This document shows positions 21,785 to 32,824 of a stretch of 64,000 bases of DNA, piece after piece. The stretch lies in contig JBCAQO010000001.1 in the NCBI GenBank assembly GCA_039111635.1, forward strand, positions 2,418,001 through 2,482,000, in the 5' to 3' direction. The notes under the pieces were generated by a model. That model made no database searches and was not told where the DNA came from. It worked only from the letters and a program-made list of their open reading frames with translations. This DNA is from Heterobasidion occidentale. Taxonomy: Eukaryota; Basidiomycota; Agaricomycetes; Russulales; Bondarzewiaceae. Each line of letters opens with the position of its first letter. Position 1 is the stretch's first letter. A program made the translations under genes and the position numbers.

Positions 21785-22103
21785 TCACGACGATCCGGCG
21801 GGTAAAGTCCTCTCGCCAAAAAAGAATGGCTGGCCGATGCCATGCTCAAGATATCGAGCATATGCTACAAAAGGACGTGAGAGGATGAGAGCGAGGGCGA
21901 TGACTCGATGGAGAGGGCAACCCACCCCAATAACTCCATCGACGACCCAACCATTTGCCAAAGAAAGGCAGGAGCACGACGGAAACGAGCTGCGCCAGCT
22001 GCTCTAAGCTCTCCTCCCACTCCTCCTGTGCCAAGCGCTCGTCGTCCGAGTCGTACGAACTATCTGACGAGAGGGAGTCGAGGGACATGACGGACTGAGG
22101 CAT
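21785..22103 (-). CDS. MIM2: Mim2-like mitochondrial outer-membrane import protein
   Basis: Small single-spanning protein of about 85 residues resembling fungal Mim2, which with Mim1 inserts alpha-helical proteins into the mitochondrial outer membrane. It begins MPQSVMSLDSLSSDSSYDSD, a Ser/Asp-rich cytosolic segment, then EEWEESLEQLAQLVSVVLL and PFFGKWLGRRWSYW, the family's conserved membrane segment with a Gly-Lys...Gly-Arg-Arg pattern. One intron (GTGGGT...TTTGTAG) inside the codon after WSYW joins to AYARYLEHGIGQPFFFGERT, ending at 21785. The assignment rests on size, topology and the PFxGKxxGRRxxYW pattern recalled for the family. It shares a 155-bp promoter with the divergent sugar transporter. 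Confidence 0.65.
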
Positions 22104-22258
22104 TGTGACGGTGTGGAACCGATGAGATGCCCGGACCCTGGGGACCGGGCTTGCGGCCCTGCGCCGTCCGGCTCAGCCGATAAATACCCAAAGCGGTCGG
22201 GCAGGTTGCTCCGAAACGCTCATCACCGTCGACCCCGCGTCCCAACAGCTCATGCAGC
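22104..22258. promoter_or_regulatory. Divergent promoter, MIM2-like / sugar transporter
   Basis: 155 bp between the two start codons. It contains GC-rich sequence and an ATAAATA patch near 22180-22186 that could act as a TATA-like element for the plus gene. Confidence 0.45.
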
Positions 22259-24962
22259 ATGTCCCAGCCAGCCCCTCCACCCTCTGGGCGGCGCCTCGTC
22301 GGCCAGCCTCTGCTCTATTCCATCTCCATATTCGCTAGCTTGGGCGTGTTTCTGGTCAGTACATCTCGCACCGTTCGTAGTCCTCCTTCCGTGACCCGTT
22401 TGTGCTTCTTTAGTTCGGCTATGACCAAGGGTAAGCCCGTCTTTTCGTTCTCACCAGAGGCAAGAAAGTTGAATGTGTGACCCGCTAGTGTTATGTCCGG
22501 GATCATCACAGGTCCCCATTTCCGTCAATTTTTTGGGAACCCCGGGCCCGTAGAGAGGGGAACAATGGTAGCTGTCCTCGAAATCGGCGCATTTAGTACG
22601 GGATAGCAATCGCTTTCTTACATGCCACTGACTCTTCGTGTGCGCAGTCACATCTCTTGCTGCTGGTCAGGTCGGTGACCGAATTGGTCGCAGAGGAACA
22701 CTCTGCATAGGCGCCATCATTTTCGGCATTGGCGGTGCTATTCAGACGTTCACCACCGGAATCCCAGTCATGATCATCGGCCGAATAATCAGTGGGTTCG
22801 GTGTCGGTCTCCTCTCGTGAGTTTTTCGTTATGTTATACCACGCGCATGCGAATTAAATGTGCTGTGAAGGACAATTGTACCTATATATCAAAGCGAAAT
22901 TTCCCCACCTAATCACGTATGTCTCAGGACGCGCCAAACGCGGTTTCTTGTCTACTAATCGCGGTTCACTTCTAGCGTGGAGCCTTAGCCTGTATGGAAT
23001 TCACTGGGAACATTTTCGGCTATGCATCCTCCGTGGTGAGTGTCGTAATGACCTATACTGATACCTCAAGGCGCCCCTCAATTTGTTTCTAGTGGATCGA
23101 CTACTTTTGCTCCTTCATCGACTCCGATCTTGCGTGGCGAATACCACTCTTTATTCAATGCATCATTGGCGCAATTCTGGCAGCAGGATGCCTCGTCTCC
23201 CAGAAAGCCCTCGGCAAGTGGCTGTCAGATTGATCTCCCGCTCAGCTGACCGATGACGTCTGTTAAACAGATGGCTTATCGACGTGGACAGAGACGAGGA
23301 GGGGATGCAGGTTATTGCTGACCTTCACGGCGGGGACCCAGAAGACCTCGTGGCGAAAGCTGAATTTCAAGAAATCAAAGATAGAGTGATGTATGAGGTA
23401 AGTGGTGCTCCAACACATAACGTGTACTTGTGCTAACATTGTGCAGCGGGAGCTGGGTGAAGGACGCACGTACGCTGCAATGTGGAAAAAATACAAGCGT
23501 CGCATTCTCTTGGCCATGTCATCCCAAGCTTTTGCGCAACTCGTGAGTACCCGTTAGGTCTTGTACAAGTCTTGCGCATCGACTTTCATTGATCACACGA
23601 CCCATAGAACGGCATCAACGGTAAGAGATGCTCCACTCCCCTCAATCTGTTTCACTGACATGTGCTTCTGCAGTCATTTCGTACTACGCACGTGAGCTCT
23701 TCGTTCTTTTCAAGTTAAGAATTGTTCTCTCACATCTTCCTTTGCTTGAAGCGGATGTATTTGAAGGTATACTTTCCAAGCCGAGTGACGATCGTGTCGT
23801 TGCTAACGTCGCGCAGAGGCTGGGTGGCTGGGCCGTCAAGCCATTCTCATGGCTGGCATCAACGCAATCATCTACTTGCTTAGCACCATCCCAACGTGAG
23901 TTGCTTGTTTTGTGTGTGTGTTTAATCCTCAGCGTGGATCAAGGTGGTATCTCGTTGATCGATGGGGTCGTCGCTCAATCCTGCTCTCCGGAGCTGTGGT
24001 CGTAAGTGCATCTGTCGTATTTTCCGCTATCATTTAAAGACAAGAATGCAGATGGGAATGGCCTTAGCTGCCACAGGTTGGTGGATGTATATTGACGTAC
24101 CACAGACGCCGAATGCGGTGGTTGCTTGTGTCATTATCTACAATGCATTCTTCGGGTACAGGTGCGTCCTACAGAGACAAATATTGACGATAAGACGTTC
24201 TATTAATCTGCTTCGCGTGATATAGTTGGGGACCTCTCCCATGGTTGTATCCCCCCGAAGTCCGTAATTTTGGATCTGTTCTGGGCTCTCGTTTACACTA
24301 GTGTTCGTAGATCTTGCCTTTGACCGTCCGTGCGAAGGGTGTTTCTTTGTCCACCGCTACCAATTGGGCATTCAACTTCCTCGTTGGTGAGGTGACCCCG
24401 AAACTCCAGGAGACGATAGCCTGGAGGTTGTACCCCATGCATGGCTTCTTCTGTGCCTGCAGTTTTGTGCTCGGCGAGTCCCCCCTTCCTAGACTTATGA
24501 TTCGAAAACTGATAATAGCACGCATATAGTGTATTTCCGTGAGTAATCTCTTTCTGCCCGCGGAATAATGAATTGTTTACACTCCACTCTAGTGTATCCC
24601 GAAACGATGGGCGTTCCATTAGAAGAGATGGACGCCGTCTTTGGAGAAGGTCAGCCATAAGCTGTCTCACCGTCGATACCAGTAGCTCATTGCGCCCCTC
24701 AGATGAACGCGAAGAAGCGCTAGAGAACGATTCAGAACGGGCCTCCTTGGTGTCTAGCACCATGCCTACCAACCACCAATCAATCAGCCCGCCACGCGGA
24801 AAGCCCGATTCCCGTCGAGCCGCGGGTGGGTCAGCCGGCTCATGGGGCGGATGGACGGGCGGGCGTCCTACCAGCCTATCGCGGACAATGAAGAATAGGA
24901 ACTTGCGAGGATGGACGGTGACACAGGCGGAGAAGACGGGAACGAGCGGATGTCTAGGATGA
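22259..24962 (+). CDS. MFS sugar transporter (SP family)
   Basis: Twelve-helix hexose-type transporter of the sugar porter family at the plasma membrane. Landmarks: SIFASLGVFLFGYDQGVMSG (TM1), the loop DRIGRRGTLC, GRIISGFGVGLLS, the TM7 motif AQLNGINVISYYAPDVFEE, LVDRWGRRSIL, the PPE of LPWLYPPE, KGVSLSTATNWAFNFLVGEV and VLVYFLYPETMGVPLEEMD (PET signature). The gene is cut by more than fifteen introns, leaving microexons of 13 nt (23608-23620), 18 nt (23674-23691), 15 nt (23752-23766) and 9 nt (24530-24538). The intron before the last starts GCGAGT, an apparent GC-AG intron at 24474-24529. The C-terminal end is uncertain: the main frame stops at 24962, but another frame gives YQPIADNEE and a stop at 24896-24898, a more typical tail. 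Confidence 0.87.
24530..24538 (+). other. 9-nt microexon of the sugar transporter
   Basis: TGTATTTCC lies between an intron starting GCGAGT (24474-24529) and one starting GTGAGT (24539-24592). Including it restores the frame as VLVYFLYPETMG; any other joining breaks the conserved PET signature. Confidence 0.7.
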
Positions 24963-25336
24963 GAGGTGAGCCTCTGGCGTAGGTCCCCTATGCTACCTGT
25001 GCGTGCATGTGTGCATGCAATGTGCACTTGGTGTGCTCACTCCGATGGGGAGCTTCCTGACCGATTCGACGGCCTGTCTGGGTGGTACGTCTGAGCGCCG
25101 CATCAGGACGATCATGCTGCCTTCTCCTTTTCACTGTCCATCCTCACAGTTTTACCTGTTCTCGTCATTTCATTGCTGTGCTCTCAAAGCTGCACTTGTC
25201 CGCATGTATTGTTCCTACTGCTACTACTGTACAGCATACCCCCTCAATAACTCGCATCATGTCCCGATCTTTCACTCTTAACTCTTCATTAATTCATCAT
25301 CGACCGTGTTTTTCTTGAGTGACCACAGGGGGAAGA
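24963..25336. other. Convergent intergenic region, sugar transporter / FAD oxidoreductase
   Basis: 374 bp of 3' flanks with a GT/GC-alternating stretch near 24998-25035 (GTGCGTGCATGTGTGCATG). Nothing coding is evident. Confidence 0.45.
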
Positions 25337-26621
25337 CTATAGGCTTAATTGCGAGACGTCTGCGCTCGGAGTCTCTCCCAGCGCCATCTCAGCCAAGACC
25401 AAGCCAGTACCTAAACTCATGGAGATGCCCCAAGGCCCGTGTCCGCTGGACACCCATACCTTGCCCACCATGCCTGTTTGGTCTTCACTCAGTGCTGTCA
25501 ACAGCGGCATGCCGTTGGGCATCACGGGGCGGTGACAGAGTCCTTCGGCCAGAATGTCTAGCTGCTCGGTGCCTAGCATCCTCTTCGCGACGTCCTTCAG
25601 GCGCGCCATCTCGCGCGGCTCCGGGACGACGTGCGCATCGACGTCCGCGACGGGCACGTCTGTCGTGTTGAGGCCCGCAAGGTAGATGTCGCCGCTCGCG
25701 CGGCCGAAGATCTCGGGCGAAAAGCCGGCCGCGGGGTCTGTCGTGAATGCGGCGTGCGAGGTGCGCGGCGAGTCGTCGGTGTAGGGGTCTTTTGCCCAGC
25801 GAGGGGAGCGCAGCACGAGGGAGTAGCCGGAGAGCTGCGTGATAGGGAGGCGCGTCAGGGAGGAGGGGAAGAGTGCGGAGAACACACGAGGGGTCCAGAC
25901 GCCGGCGGTGAGGATGAGGCAGTCGCAGGGGAGCGTCTTTTCTGCGCCATCTGCAGTGCGAATAGTGAGGCCTGTCAGGGTGTTAGAGGGTGAGGTGACC
26001 ACGCCGGTGGACATTGCAGGATGGTGCAGCTGTACTCCGCGCGATCGGGCCTGGTCCAAGAGGAACCGGGACAGGAGGAGAGGGTCCCTGAGTGAGTCGT
26101 AATCAATAACGGACGAGTCGTTCATGGAGCGGCTCGAGTGCGTACACTTGGGCGGTGCCGCTCGGATCCGATATCTTCTCCACACTGGACGTTTCGCCCG
26201 CGCGTCCTACGGCCAACCACTCTGGCGCCCCCGACCCCTGCTGCGCGCCGCCCCCGGCCATGAGCGCCCTGCTCGTCCCCTGAAACAGCCAGTCCTCTCC
26301 CCTCTCCGCCGGTGCCTGCGCGTCCGCGATCGAATACGCAGTGCTCGGGCTGTATGCCCAGGCCTTGCCCCCGCCGTGCTCCGCCGCGAGCTGCCTGTGC
26401 AGGTCGAAGGACAGCGCGCCGAGCGCAGCAGACGCGGGCGCGAACCAGTCGCGCGCGAGGAAGCCGGCGGCTTTGCCGGACGCGGAGTGGAAGAGCGTCG
26501 GCGCGGCCTCGACGAGGTGGATCGTCGTCGTGGGCGAGAGGAGGGATAGGTGGTAGGCGGTCGCGACGCCGATGATGCCTGCGCCGACGATGACGACGTT
26601 CTCTGTGCCGGGGGAGGACAT
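25337..26621 (-). CDS. FAD-dependent oxidoreductase, DAO family (Tda3-like)
   Basis: Flavoprotein of the D-amino-acid oxidase/glycine-oxidase fold. The start MSSPGTENVVIVGAGIIGVA gives the N-terminal Rossmann dinucleotide-binding motif GxGxxG at residues 13-18, followed by HLVEAAPTLFHSASGKAAGF. The middle has SRFLLDQARSRGVQLHHPA, CDCLILTAGVWTPRVFS and the C-terminal FAD-contacting segment SSGHGPWGISMSLGTGLVLA, which closely resembles yeast Tda3, a protein implicated in endosome-to-Golgi recycling. One intron is needed near 26105-26165 (donor GTACGC, acceptor CTCAG), joining AQV to DPLLLSRF. Codons are strongly GC-ending compared with the genes to the left. Substrate is unknown. It diverges from the DEAD-box gene. 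Confidence 0.85.
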
Positions 26622-27078
26622 TTCGCGATGGGGGTGCGCTCGGTTTATCTTTTCTTGCAGGCGTCTATATAGCGCGCACCGCGTTCGGACTATCGAGCTG
26701 AGGCGGGCTCAAAGCCGACGCCGGATCCGCTGGGGTCCGCTGGCCTTCCGTCCATTCCGACATGCTTATACTCGGTCTAGACGCTAGACAGTGTTATCGC
26801 AGTGGTGAAGACCGTCCCTCCGACCGTCCCACTGCCGTTTGGACCAGTATGTGTATTTCCGGAGAGATGTGTGCCTGAATAGAGGTTACAACAATGGTTG
26901 AAGCCGGACCTCGATATTGCGACATTTCTCATATGTTCCTCCGCTTGACTGATGAAAGTGTCGGTACAAAGGCATCCAACATTTTCGCCGAGACTAGTGT
27001 ATAACGAACCAGAATGAAATGGCTACGGAAACAGCAAAATGTCCTCTACGGCGCATACGTACTCACGTGCCGTAACGC
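26622..27078. promoter_or_regulatory. Divergent promoter, FAD oxidoreductase / DEAD-box helicase
   Basis: 457 bp between divergent starts. A CACGTG E-box palindrome is present at 27064-27069, just before the helicase ATG. Nothing coding is visible. Confidence 0.45.
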
Positions 27079-28963
27079 ATGACATTTCTCTCTCTCCCTC
27101 TCGTGTCTACCTGCGTCACCTCTTGCTCCTCTCGATGCTTTCGTTGGCCGACCCGTGTCCGAGGCTTTCATAGCAGCACCACGTACCGTGCAGGCCAAGC
27201 CTTCAAGCCAAATACAGCGCGGCTGAGAACAGGCAATGACGGCCCCTCCAACGTCCGAAGTCCATTGAAACCCCCGTTCACTGGCCTCGGTCTCTCGATG
27301 CCCGTAGTGATTGGTCTTAAGGCTGCATTTCCGAATATCAAGCATGCGACGGACGCTCAACAGGAGTTTATCCCTGCGGTGATGTCTGGGAAGGACGTGC
27401 TGCTGAAGGGTCGCACGGGCAGCGGAAAGTACGTTGCGTTTCGAACCTGGGCATACTCACGCGCGCTAAAGCAAGGACGTTGGCGTAGGTCGTTTGGGCT
27501 CGTTCTGGCGTTGCTCAGCAAATCTAAAAACCGCAAGGCCACGTCCACGTCTACCTTGCTCATTGTTCCACATCGGGATCTGGCGTTCCAATTTCTTCAC
27601 TGGATAGAACGAATCGTCACCGCGGCGGATCCGTCGCTTCCCATATTCTCCGTTGCTCAGGCTCTTGTTCGGACCGCTTCAACGCCTGTGTCCGCTCAAT
27701 TGGCCAAAATGCGAGAGACTCCGCCTCTGATCCTCATAGGGACGCCTCAAACCATTCTAGACGCTTGGAACGAAGACAACGAGTCGATCAAGCTACAAGA
27801 ACTCTCTACCGTAGTCGTGGACGAAGCCGATTACCTTATTGACTACGTCCCCACAGAATCGTCGTCGGTCACCAAGCAAAAGGTCGAACTCAGGATGAAG
27901 CGACATCCAAAGCCGACTAAAATTCTACTAGACACCATCTACGCTCCCCGCATAAGTACGCCGAACACTCCCGATGAGAAGAAAGGCCGACACAGCATTG
28001 CCCCGGCGGCAGACTCGCTGCCCCAGCTCGTGTTGTGTAGCGCGACGTTTCGTTCTGGGCTCAGACAACAGTTGTATGGCAGCGGATGGATCAGGAAGGG
28101 ACAGGGAAGCGTGATCAAGGTTAGCGGAGAGGCTTCCGAGTTCGACAAGGCGCTGTTCGACGATGCGTCGGCGGAAGGCGAGGGTTCTGTCCTTGGCGGG
28201 CGGAACGTCGCGCACTGCGCTCTGGTCATCAACTCAGACGGTGATGTCAAGAATATTGAGGGTGCCGTCGACGCCGGCCCTGTTGAACAGAGCGACTCTG
28301 AGATAAAGCACGCGCTGCCGGCGGAGGATTCTACCACTCAGCTACCTGAGCTGCCTGAAGAGCTGATGATTAGTGGGTGTCATCTTTGCATGTCCGCTCT
28401 AGACCCGCTAAACCCGCTGTTTGATTGAAGGTTATTCAATGACACCGTCGCCTTTCCATCCCGCAATTATGGAAGCTGTCGCGGCTGCCTTCGCTGTCGA
28501 TGTCCCGCGCGTTGCGTTGCTCGTTCTACCCGCGTCTGCGCCGCTGCAGCGTGCGGTGTACGATCTGCGCATGCTCGGTGTTAACGCGCACGGGCTCGAT
28601 CTGCTTGCGGACGGCCGCGGGCGCAGCCACCTCCTTCGGGGCGCTGGTGACCGCGTCGAGGCGAACCCAACGCTGCTCGTGTCGACACTGGCGTCGACGC
28701 GAGGGCTGGACCTGCCGGATCTATCGCACGTGTTCATACTGGGGGTGCCCGAGGGCGAGCGGCGGGTCGACGCATACCTGCACATCGCCGGGCGGGTAGG
28801 CAGGTTCGGGCGCGGAGGGAAGGTGATCAGCGTGTTGCGAGAGCGGCATGAGGAGGCCGGTAAGGACGGGAAGAAGGTGGTTGTGGTGGACGAGCCGGGG
28901 CAGCTCGTGCGTCTGTTGAGGACGATCGGGGTCGAGCCCACAAAATACGAACACTTTCCGTGA
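27079..28963 (+). CDS. Mitochondrial DEAD-box RNA helicase (Mrh4-like)
   Basis: RNA helicase with an N-terminal presequence-like region (CFRWPTRVRGFHSSTTYRAG) suggesting mitochondrial import; yeast Mrh4 acts in large mitoribosome assembly. Visible motifs: Q-like ATDAQQEFIPAVMSGKDVLL, Walker A GRTGSGKS at about 111-118 (after removing an intron, GTACGT...GTAG, inside the Lys codon), PHRDLAFQFL (motif Ia), TPQTILD (Ib), VVDEADYLID (II, DEAD), LCSATF (III), STLASTRGLDLPDLSHVF (V) and HIAGRVGRFGRGGKV (VI). Motif III is SAT and motif VI keeps both arginines. A second intron (28372-28428 region) rebuilds MISYSMTPSPFHPAIME. A variable insert separates the two RecA domains (residues about 270-420). 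Assignment to Mrh4 specifically is inference. Confidence 0.85.
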
Positions 28964-29436
28964 GTTTTGGATTGAATGCATGACGTTGTGCGGCGTTGCC
29001 CATCAGTAAGTAGGGGTGCACCCCGTCGCCGTGTGCACCGGTGTGCGGTCGAGAGACGCGCTGAAATGTGGATTGCATGTGGAGTGAAAAGGAAATTGCG
29101 GGCTGGCGAGGCCGAGAATGACGCGGGAGGGACGACCTGCAGGGTGGTCAGGTGTGTTGTTGCCGGAGGTATCAGAGAGGGCGTGAGCACGGGGCAGCCA
29201 GGGCAGCATGCAAGTGGAGAGGGGATCGGGCACAACGATCTCGCTCGCGTGGCGGGATCAAAAGAGCGGCTTCCCTGCTCACGTACTATTTCTCCTCTCG
29301 CCCGCGCGAAGGAGGCCGCTCCAGTGTGATCCGCAACACTTGGCCACGACCACAACAGTCGCGTCTTTCTGTCGATACCCTCCTCCTCCCCTTTCCTCTT
29401 TTTTTTTCACCCTTGTCTTTTCTTTCCTGCCCACGC
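28964..29436. promoter_or_regulatory. Intergenic region before TM7S3/TM198-like gene
   Basis: 473 bp. The last 70 bases before the ATG are pyrimidine-rich (CTCCTCCCCTTTCCTCTTTT around 29380-29402), a common leader feature of expressed basidiomycete genes. Confidence 0.45.
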
Positions 29437-32148
29437 ATGTTTCCGAGCTGGCTGAAGCCCACACGGGCTCTGCTCTGCTCCATCCTTTTCCTAGCCTCTC
29501 TCTCCCCTGCATACGCCCAACAGCCATCGAGCGTCAACTCCACATCCCAGTCGTCCGTCTCCCAGTCATCCGCGTCCCAGTCGTCTGCATCCCTCTCCAA
29601 TTCCAACTCTGCAAGCGTAACGGTCCTGCACTCGACCAGCCCTGTTACGATTACCTCCGCCAGCCGCTCGGGCACCGCCAACATTCCTATCACCACCGCC
29701 GTGCCCTCCGTCTTCAATGTCACCTCCACGATCCAACCCACGAGCACCACGAATTCCACTGCTTCGGCGACGTCCTCCGCCTCCACCTCCGCCACACCTA
29801 CACCGATCGTACTCGCAACCAAGCTTGATCCTGGCTTTGGCGTCCTCGGCGCCCTTCTCATCATCACCGGTTTTCCCAGCGCATTTTGGGGACATAAAAA
29901 TCGATGGTGGGTTTCCGGTCCCTTATCGCGAGGTTCCGCAGCTTGATGGTTTCCGCAGGACATCCTTTTTCTTGATCGGGTTTTACACCCTGTCTCTCGT
30001 CTGCTTCGTTCTTATCCTGAAGTTTGGTATTTTGACCGCCGTGAATCCGCCGAACAAAACTCTTCGGGGCATGTTCGTCCTATCTTCGGCGGTGGCTGGC
30101 ATCGCTGGTGGAGGCATCGCCATATTCTTCTGGAAAGCCACTAAATACTTCATCGGCGGCTGGGGCGGTTTCGCCCTGGCGCTATGGATTCAGTGTTTCA
30201 GAGATGGCGGTCTCATACACCAGCTTGGGCTCCGCTGGATTCTCTATATCGGTGCGTGTCTTCCTTCAGGGATTCGCACACGCATACACGAGAACTGAGA
30301 CGCGGGTGCAGGCTGCGGTGCGGTCGGGTTCATTCTCTGCACGATACCCAAGATACATCACCACGTTCTTCTCGTGTCAACGGCCATCGTCGGTGCCTCG
30401 GCTATTATCCTCGGCGTGGACTGTTTTACGACAGCAGGCCTCAAAGAGGTAGGCTTCGGACGCGTCCTTCTCACCTGTGATTCTGACCTGGATTCGGCCA
30501 GTTCTATATTTGGAACATCGGGTTTATGTCGCTCTTCACCACTTTCACGAGCCGCGGAATACAGTTTCCGGTCTCGCAGACGATGCAAATTGAGCTGGGC
30601 CTCATCGGCGCCATCACGCTCATGGGCATCGCGGTGCAACTGCGCGTTCTCAAGGTGCTTCAGCGCAAGCTAAAGGAGATCAAGGAAGAGCAACGCCGCC
30701 GCGAGGCGGAGGACGACAACAAGGCCGCAGAACAGTTCGCGCGGCTTGGCGAGGAGATCGCGGACTGGGAGAAGGACCACCCGACGCTGGGCAAGCACGG
30801 ACGTCAGGACAGCGACTTCTCGGGAACGCCCCTCATGAAGGGCAGTGACGGCGCGTCGACTCCAGGCCCAGACGATCGGACTTTCGTCCGCAATCGGCAC
30901 CAATCCGGCCTCTCTGACTTCCTGGCGGCCGTGAATCCGGACGAGGAGCGCGGACACCGTCGTTCGCAGAGCCCGGGGGCGCTGCCTGCGCTTGATCTTG
31001 GCAGCGATATTCAAGAAAACGTGCCTCGCGGGTTCATCGCGAACGATTTGGAGAGGGCCGACTCGACAGCAGGCGGGGACCCGGAGGACATCAAGCGCAA
31101 AGAGGAACTCTTGCAGGAGATCCAGACCATCCGTCGATCCATTGACTTATTGAAATCAGAATCACCCCAGCCGTCTTCCTCCTCCAATTCGCGTCATCCT
31201 TCAATGACGTCTCGGAGAACCCTCAGCTACGATTTGAATACGGCGACACTTGTGGGTGCGTCTCACCTTCGTCCTCCGCGGGACGCCCGTCATCGGGTGC
31301 AGTCCATGGAGCTTTCGACCCTTTCTGCTGCCAATGTCGGCGACGCGATAGGCAGACCTACGAGTGCACCTCTTCGCGACAACGACTGGGACGCCTATGT
31401 CCGCGACCGTAAGCTTGTCCAGCCTCCGTCCGGCCCGTCCGCCCCCATCCAAACTACGCCCGTTCCGCTATTGAGCCCGACGCCCCGCCTCACTGTGCCC
31501 TCGGCCGTTCAAGATGCTCTGCTGCGTAGGCAACAGCGCGAGAGCTTGCTCGACGCCGGCGATGGAGCCCCTCCGGCCCTCAGAACAGACTCGCCACGGT
31601 CGACTGACGGTTTCGGCGCACACCCCGTTGCACCGAAGATGTCGCACCATCGGTCGAGTTCTTACAACACCAACCCTGTTCCCGTCACCGTTCTCCCGCC
31701 CAAGCGCAGCGCGGCCGCGCCACCCCCACAGCAACCGCGCACGGTCACCTACGAAGAGCTGACGGAGCGGCATCGCGAGAAGTTGCGGCAGCTGCAGGCC
31801 CCGTTGACCCAGGCGGAGAACGAGCACGCCGAGGTCGAGGCCGCCAAGGCGCGCTGGGAGCGCTCCAAGGCCTCTGAACGTCAGGCGGTTGAGAAGCGTC
31901 AGGCAGAGCGTGCGGCAGCGCTTGCGAAGGAGGCCCAGCGGCCGCGGCGGTCGGGCGAGACGCACGGCGACGGCTCGGGGGGGAAGCAGCGGCAGCACAC
32001 GAGGGCGGCGAGCGCGGAAATGTTGGGCATCGGAGCTGCGCCTTCGACGTCGAGACGGATGTCGACGCTGAAGGTCGAGGACTGGCAGCGGTACCAGGCG
32101 ATACGGCAACCACAGAGCGCCGCCCCGCGAATGCCGAGGGCCACGTGA
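29437..32148 (+). CDS. TM7S3/TM198-like membrane protein with mucin-like ectodomain and long cytoplasmic tail
   Basis: Large membrane protein of the fungal DUF4203 (TM7S3/TM198-like) family, function not established. The start at 29437 gives a signal peptide (MFPSWLKPTRALLCSILFLA...AYA). A Ser/Thr-rich stretch of about 110 residues with repeated QSSASQSS follows and would be heavily O-glycosylated. Then come several helices: GFGVLGALLIITGFPSAFWG, FLIGFYTLSLVCFVLILKF, MFVLSSAVAGIAGGGIAIFF, VGFILCTIPKI, LLVSTAIVGASAIILGVDCF and QIELGLIGAITLMGIAVQL. The tail of about 480 residues starts with a charged coiled coil (LKEIKEEQRRREAEDDNKAA), continues as disordered Ser/Pro-rich sequence, and ends with another coiled coil (EKLRQLQAPLTQAENEHAEV). 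Three to four introns in the membrane part; the tail is one exon. Confidence 0.82.
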
Positions 32149-32824
32149 GAAGCCGCAGTGGAGGGGTGCCCTTCCCTGCAGAGAGGCGGGAAGTCGGGGG
32201 CTGCCGCCGAATTGAGAGTGAGTCTTGGTCGACGAAATTGAACGGCATATGAGGTATAGGCGTCCCTTGCGGCAAGACGCACGGGCGCATGTGGTCTGCG
32301 ATAATGTGTACTCTTCGTTTATGTACCATCTGGCATCATTTTACCCTCCACCTTCACCTTCCAGCATTCACCCCTCTCTTGAACTCCCCTCTACCCCTCG
32401 CCTGATCCCCTTCACTCTCTTCCTCTGTTCGGACAAGTAGGGTGATACATCTTGGAATGGACATCGTCAAGGACTCTAATTAGACACTTTCTGCACACGC
32501 ATATAACGGATTGTCACGGTCCTTTTAGCATACACACCATAATCCCCTTCCTGCCCCTTCACACGCGCATTCTTTAAGTATATCTCTCTTTACTATTTCT
32601 TTTTCATCCCTCCTTCTCTGTGGCATCCCCCGAGTTTTGTCGCTCATAATTATGCATGTCCGATCGCACAACGTATCATCACACTTAGGGTTCCGAATAA
32701 TTCAAAGTCAAGGTTCTTGTTCCACGCATTGGTGACCATGTCTGCACTGTAGCTGCTCCGACGCACGATCTGCTCCCTTAACAATTACAACACGCATTAT
32801 CACGCTCTATTGTACAGTGCTGGA
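32149..32824. other. Convergent intergenic region, TM198-like / RER2
   Basis: 676 bp of pyrimidine-rich and AT-richer sequence with no coding frame. It should hold both 3' UTRs. Confidence 0.45.

Noticed and set aside
24293..25027. 244-codon minus-strand open frame
   Set aside because: Antisense to conserved transporter exons; protein composition is not convincing.
28432..29355. 307-codon minus-strand open frame
   Set aside because: It lies antisense to the DEAD-box helicase C-terminus in GC-rich DNA; its composition (Arg/Ser/Pro-rich) reflects codon bias of the real gene.
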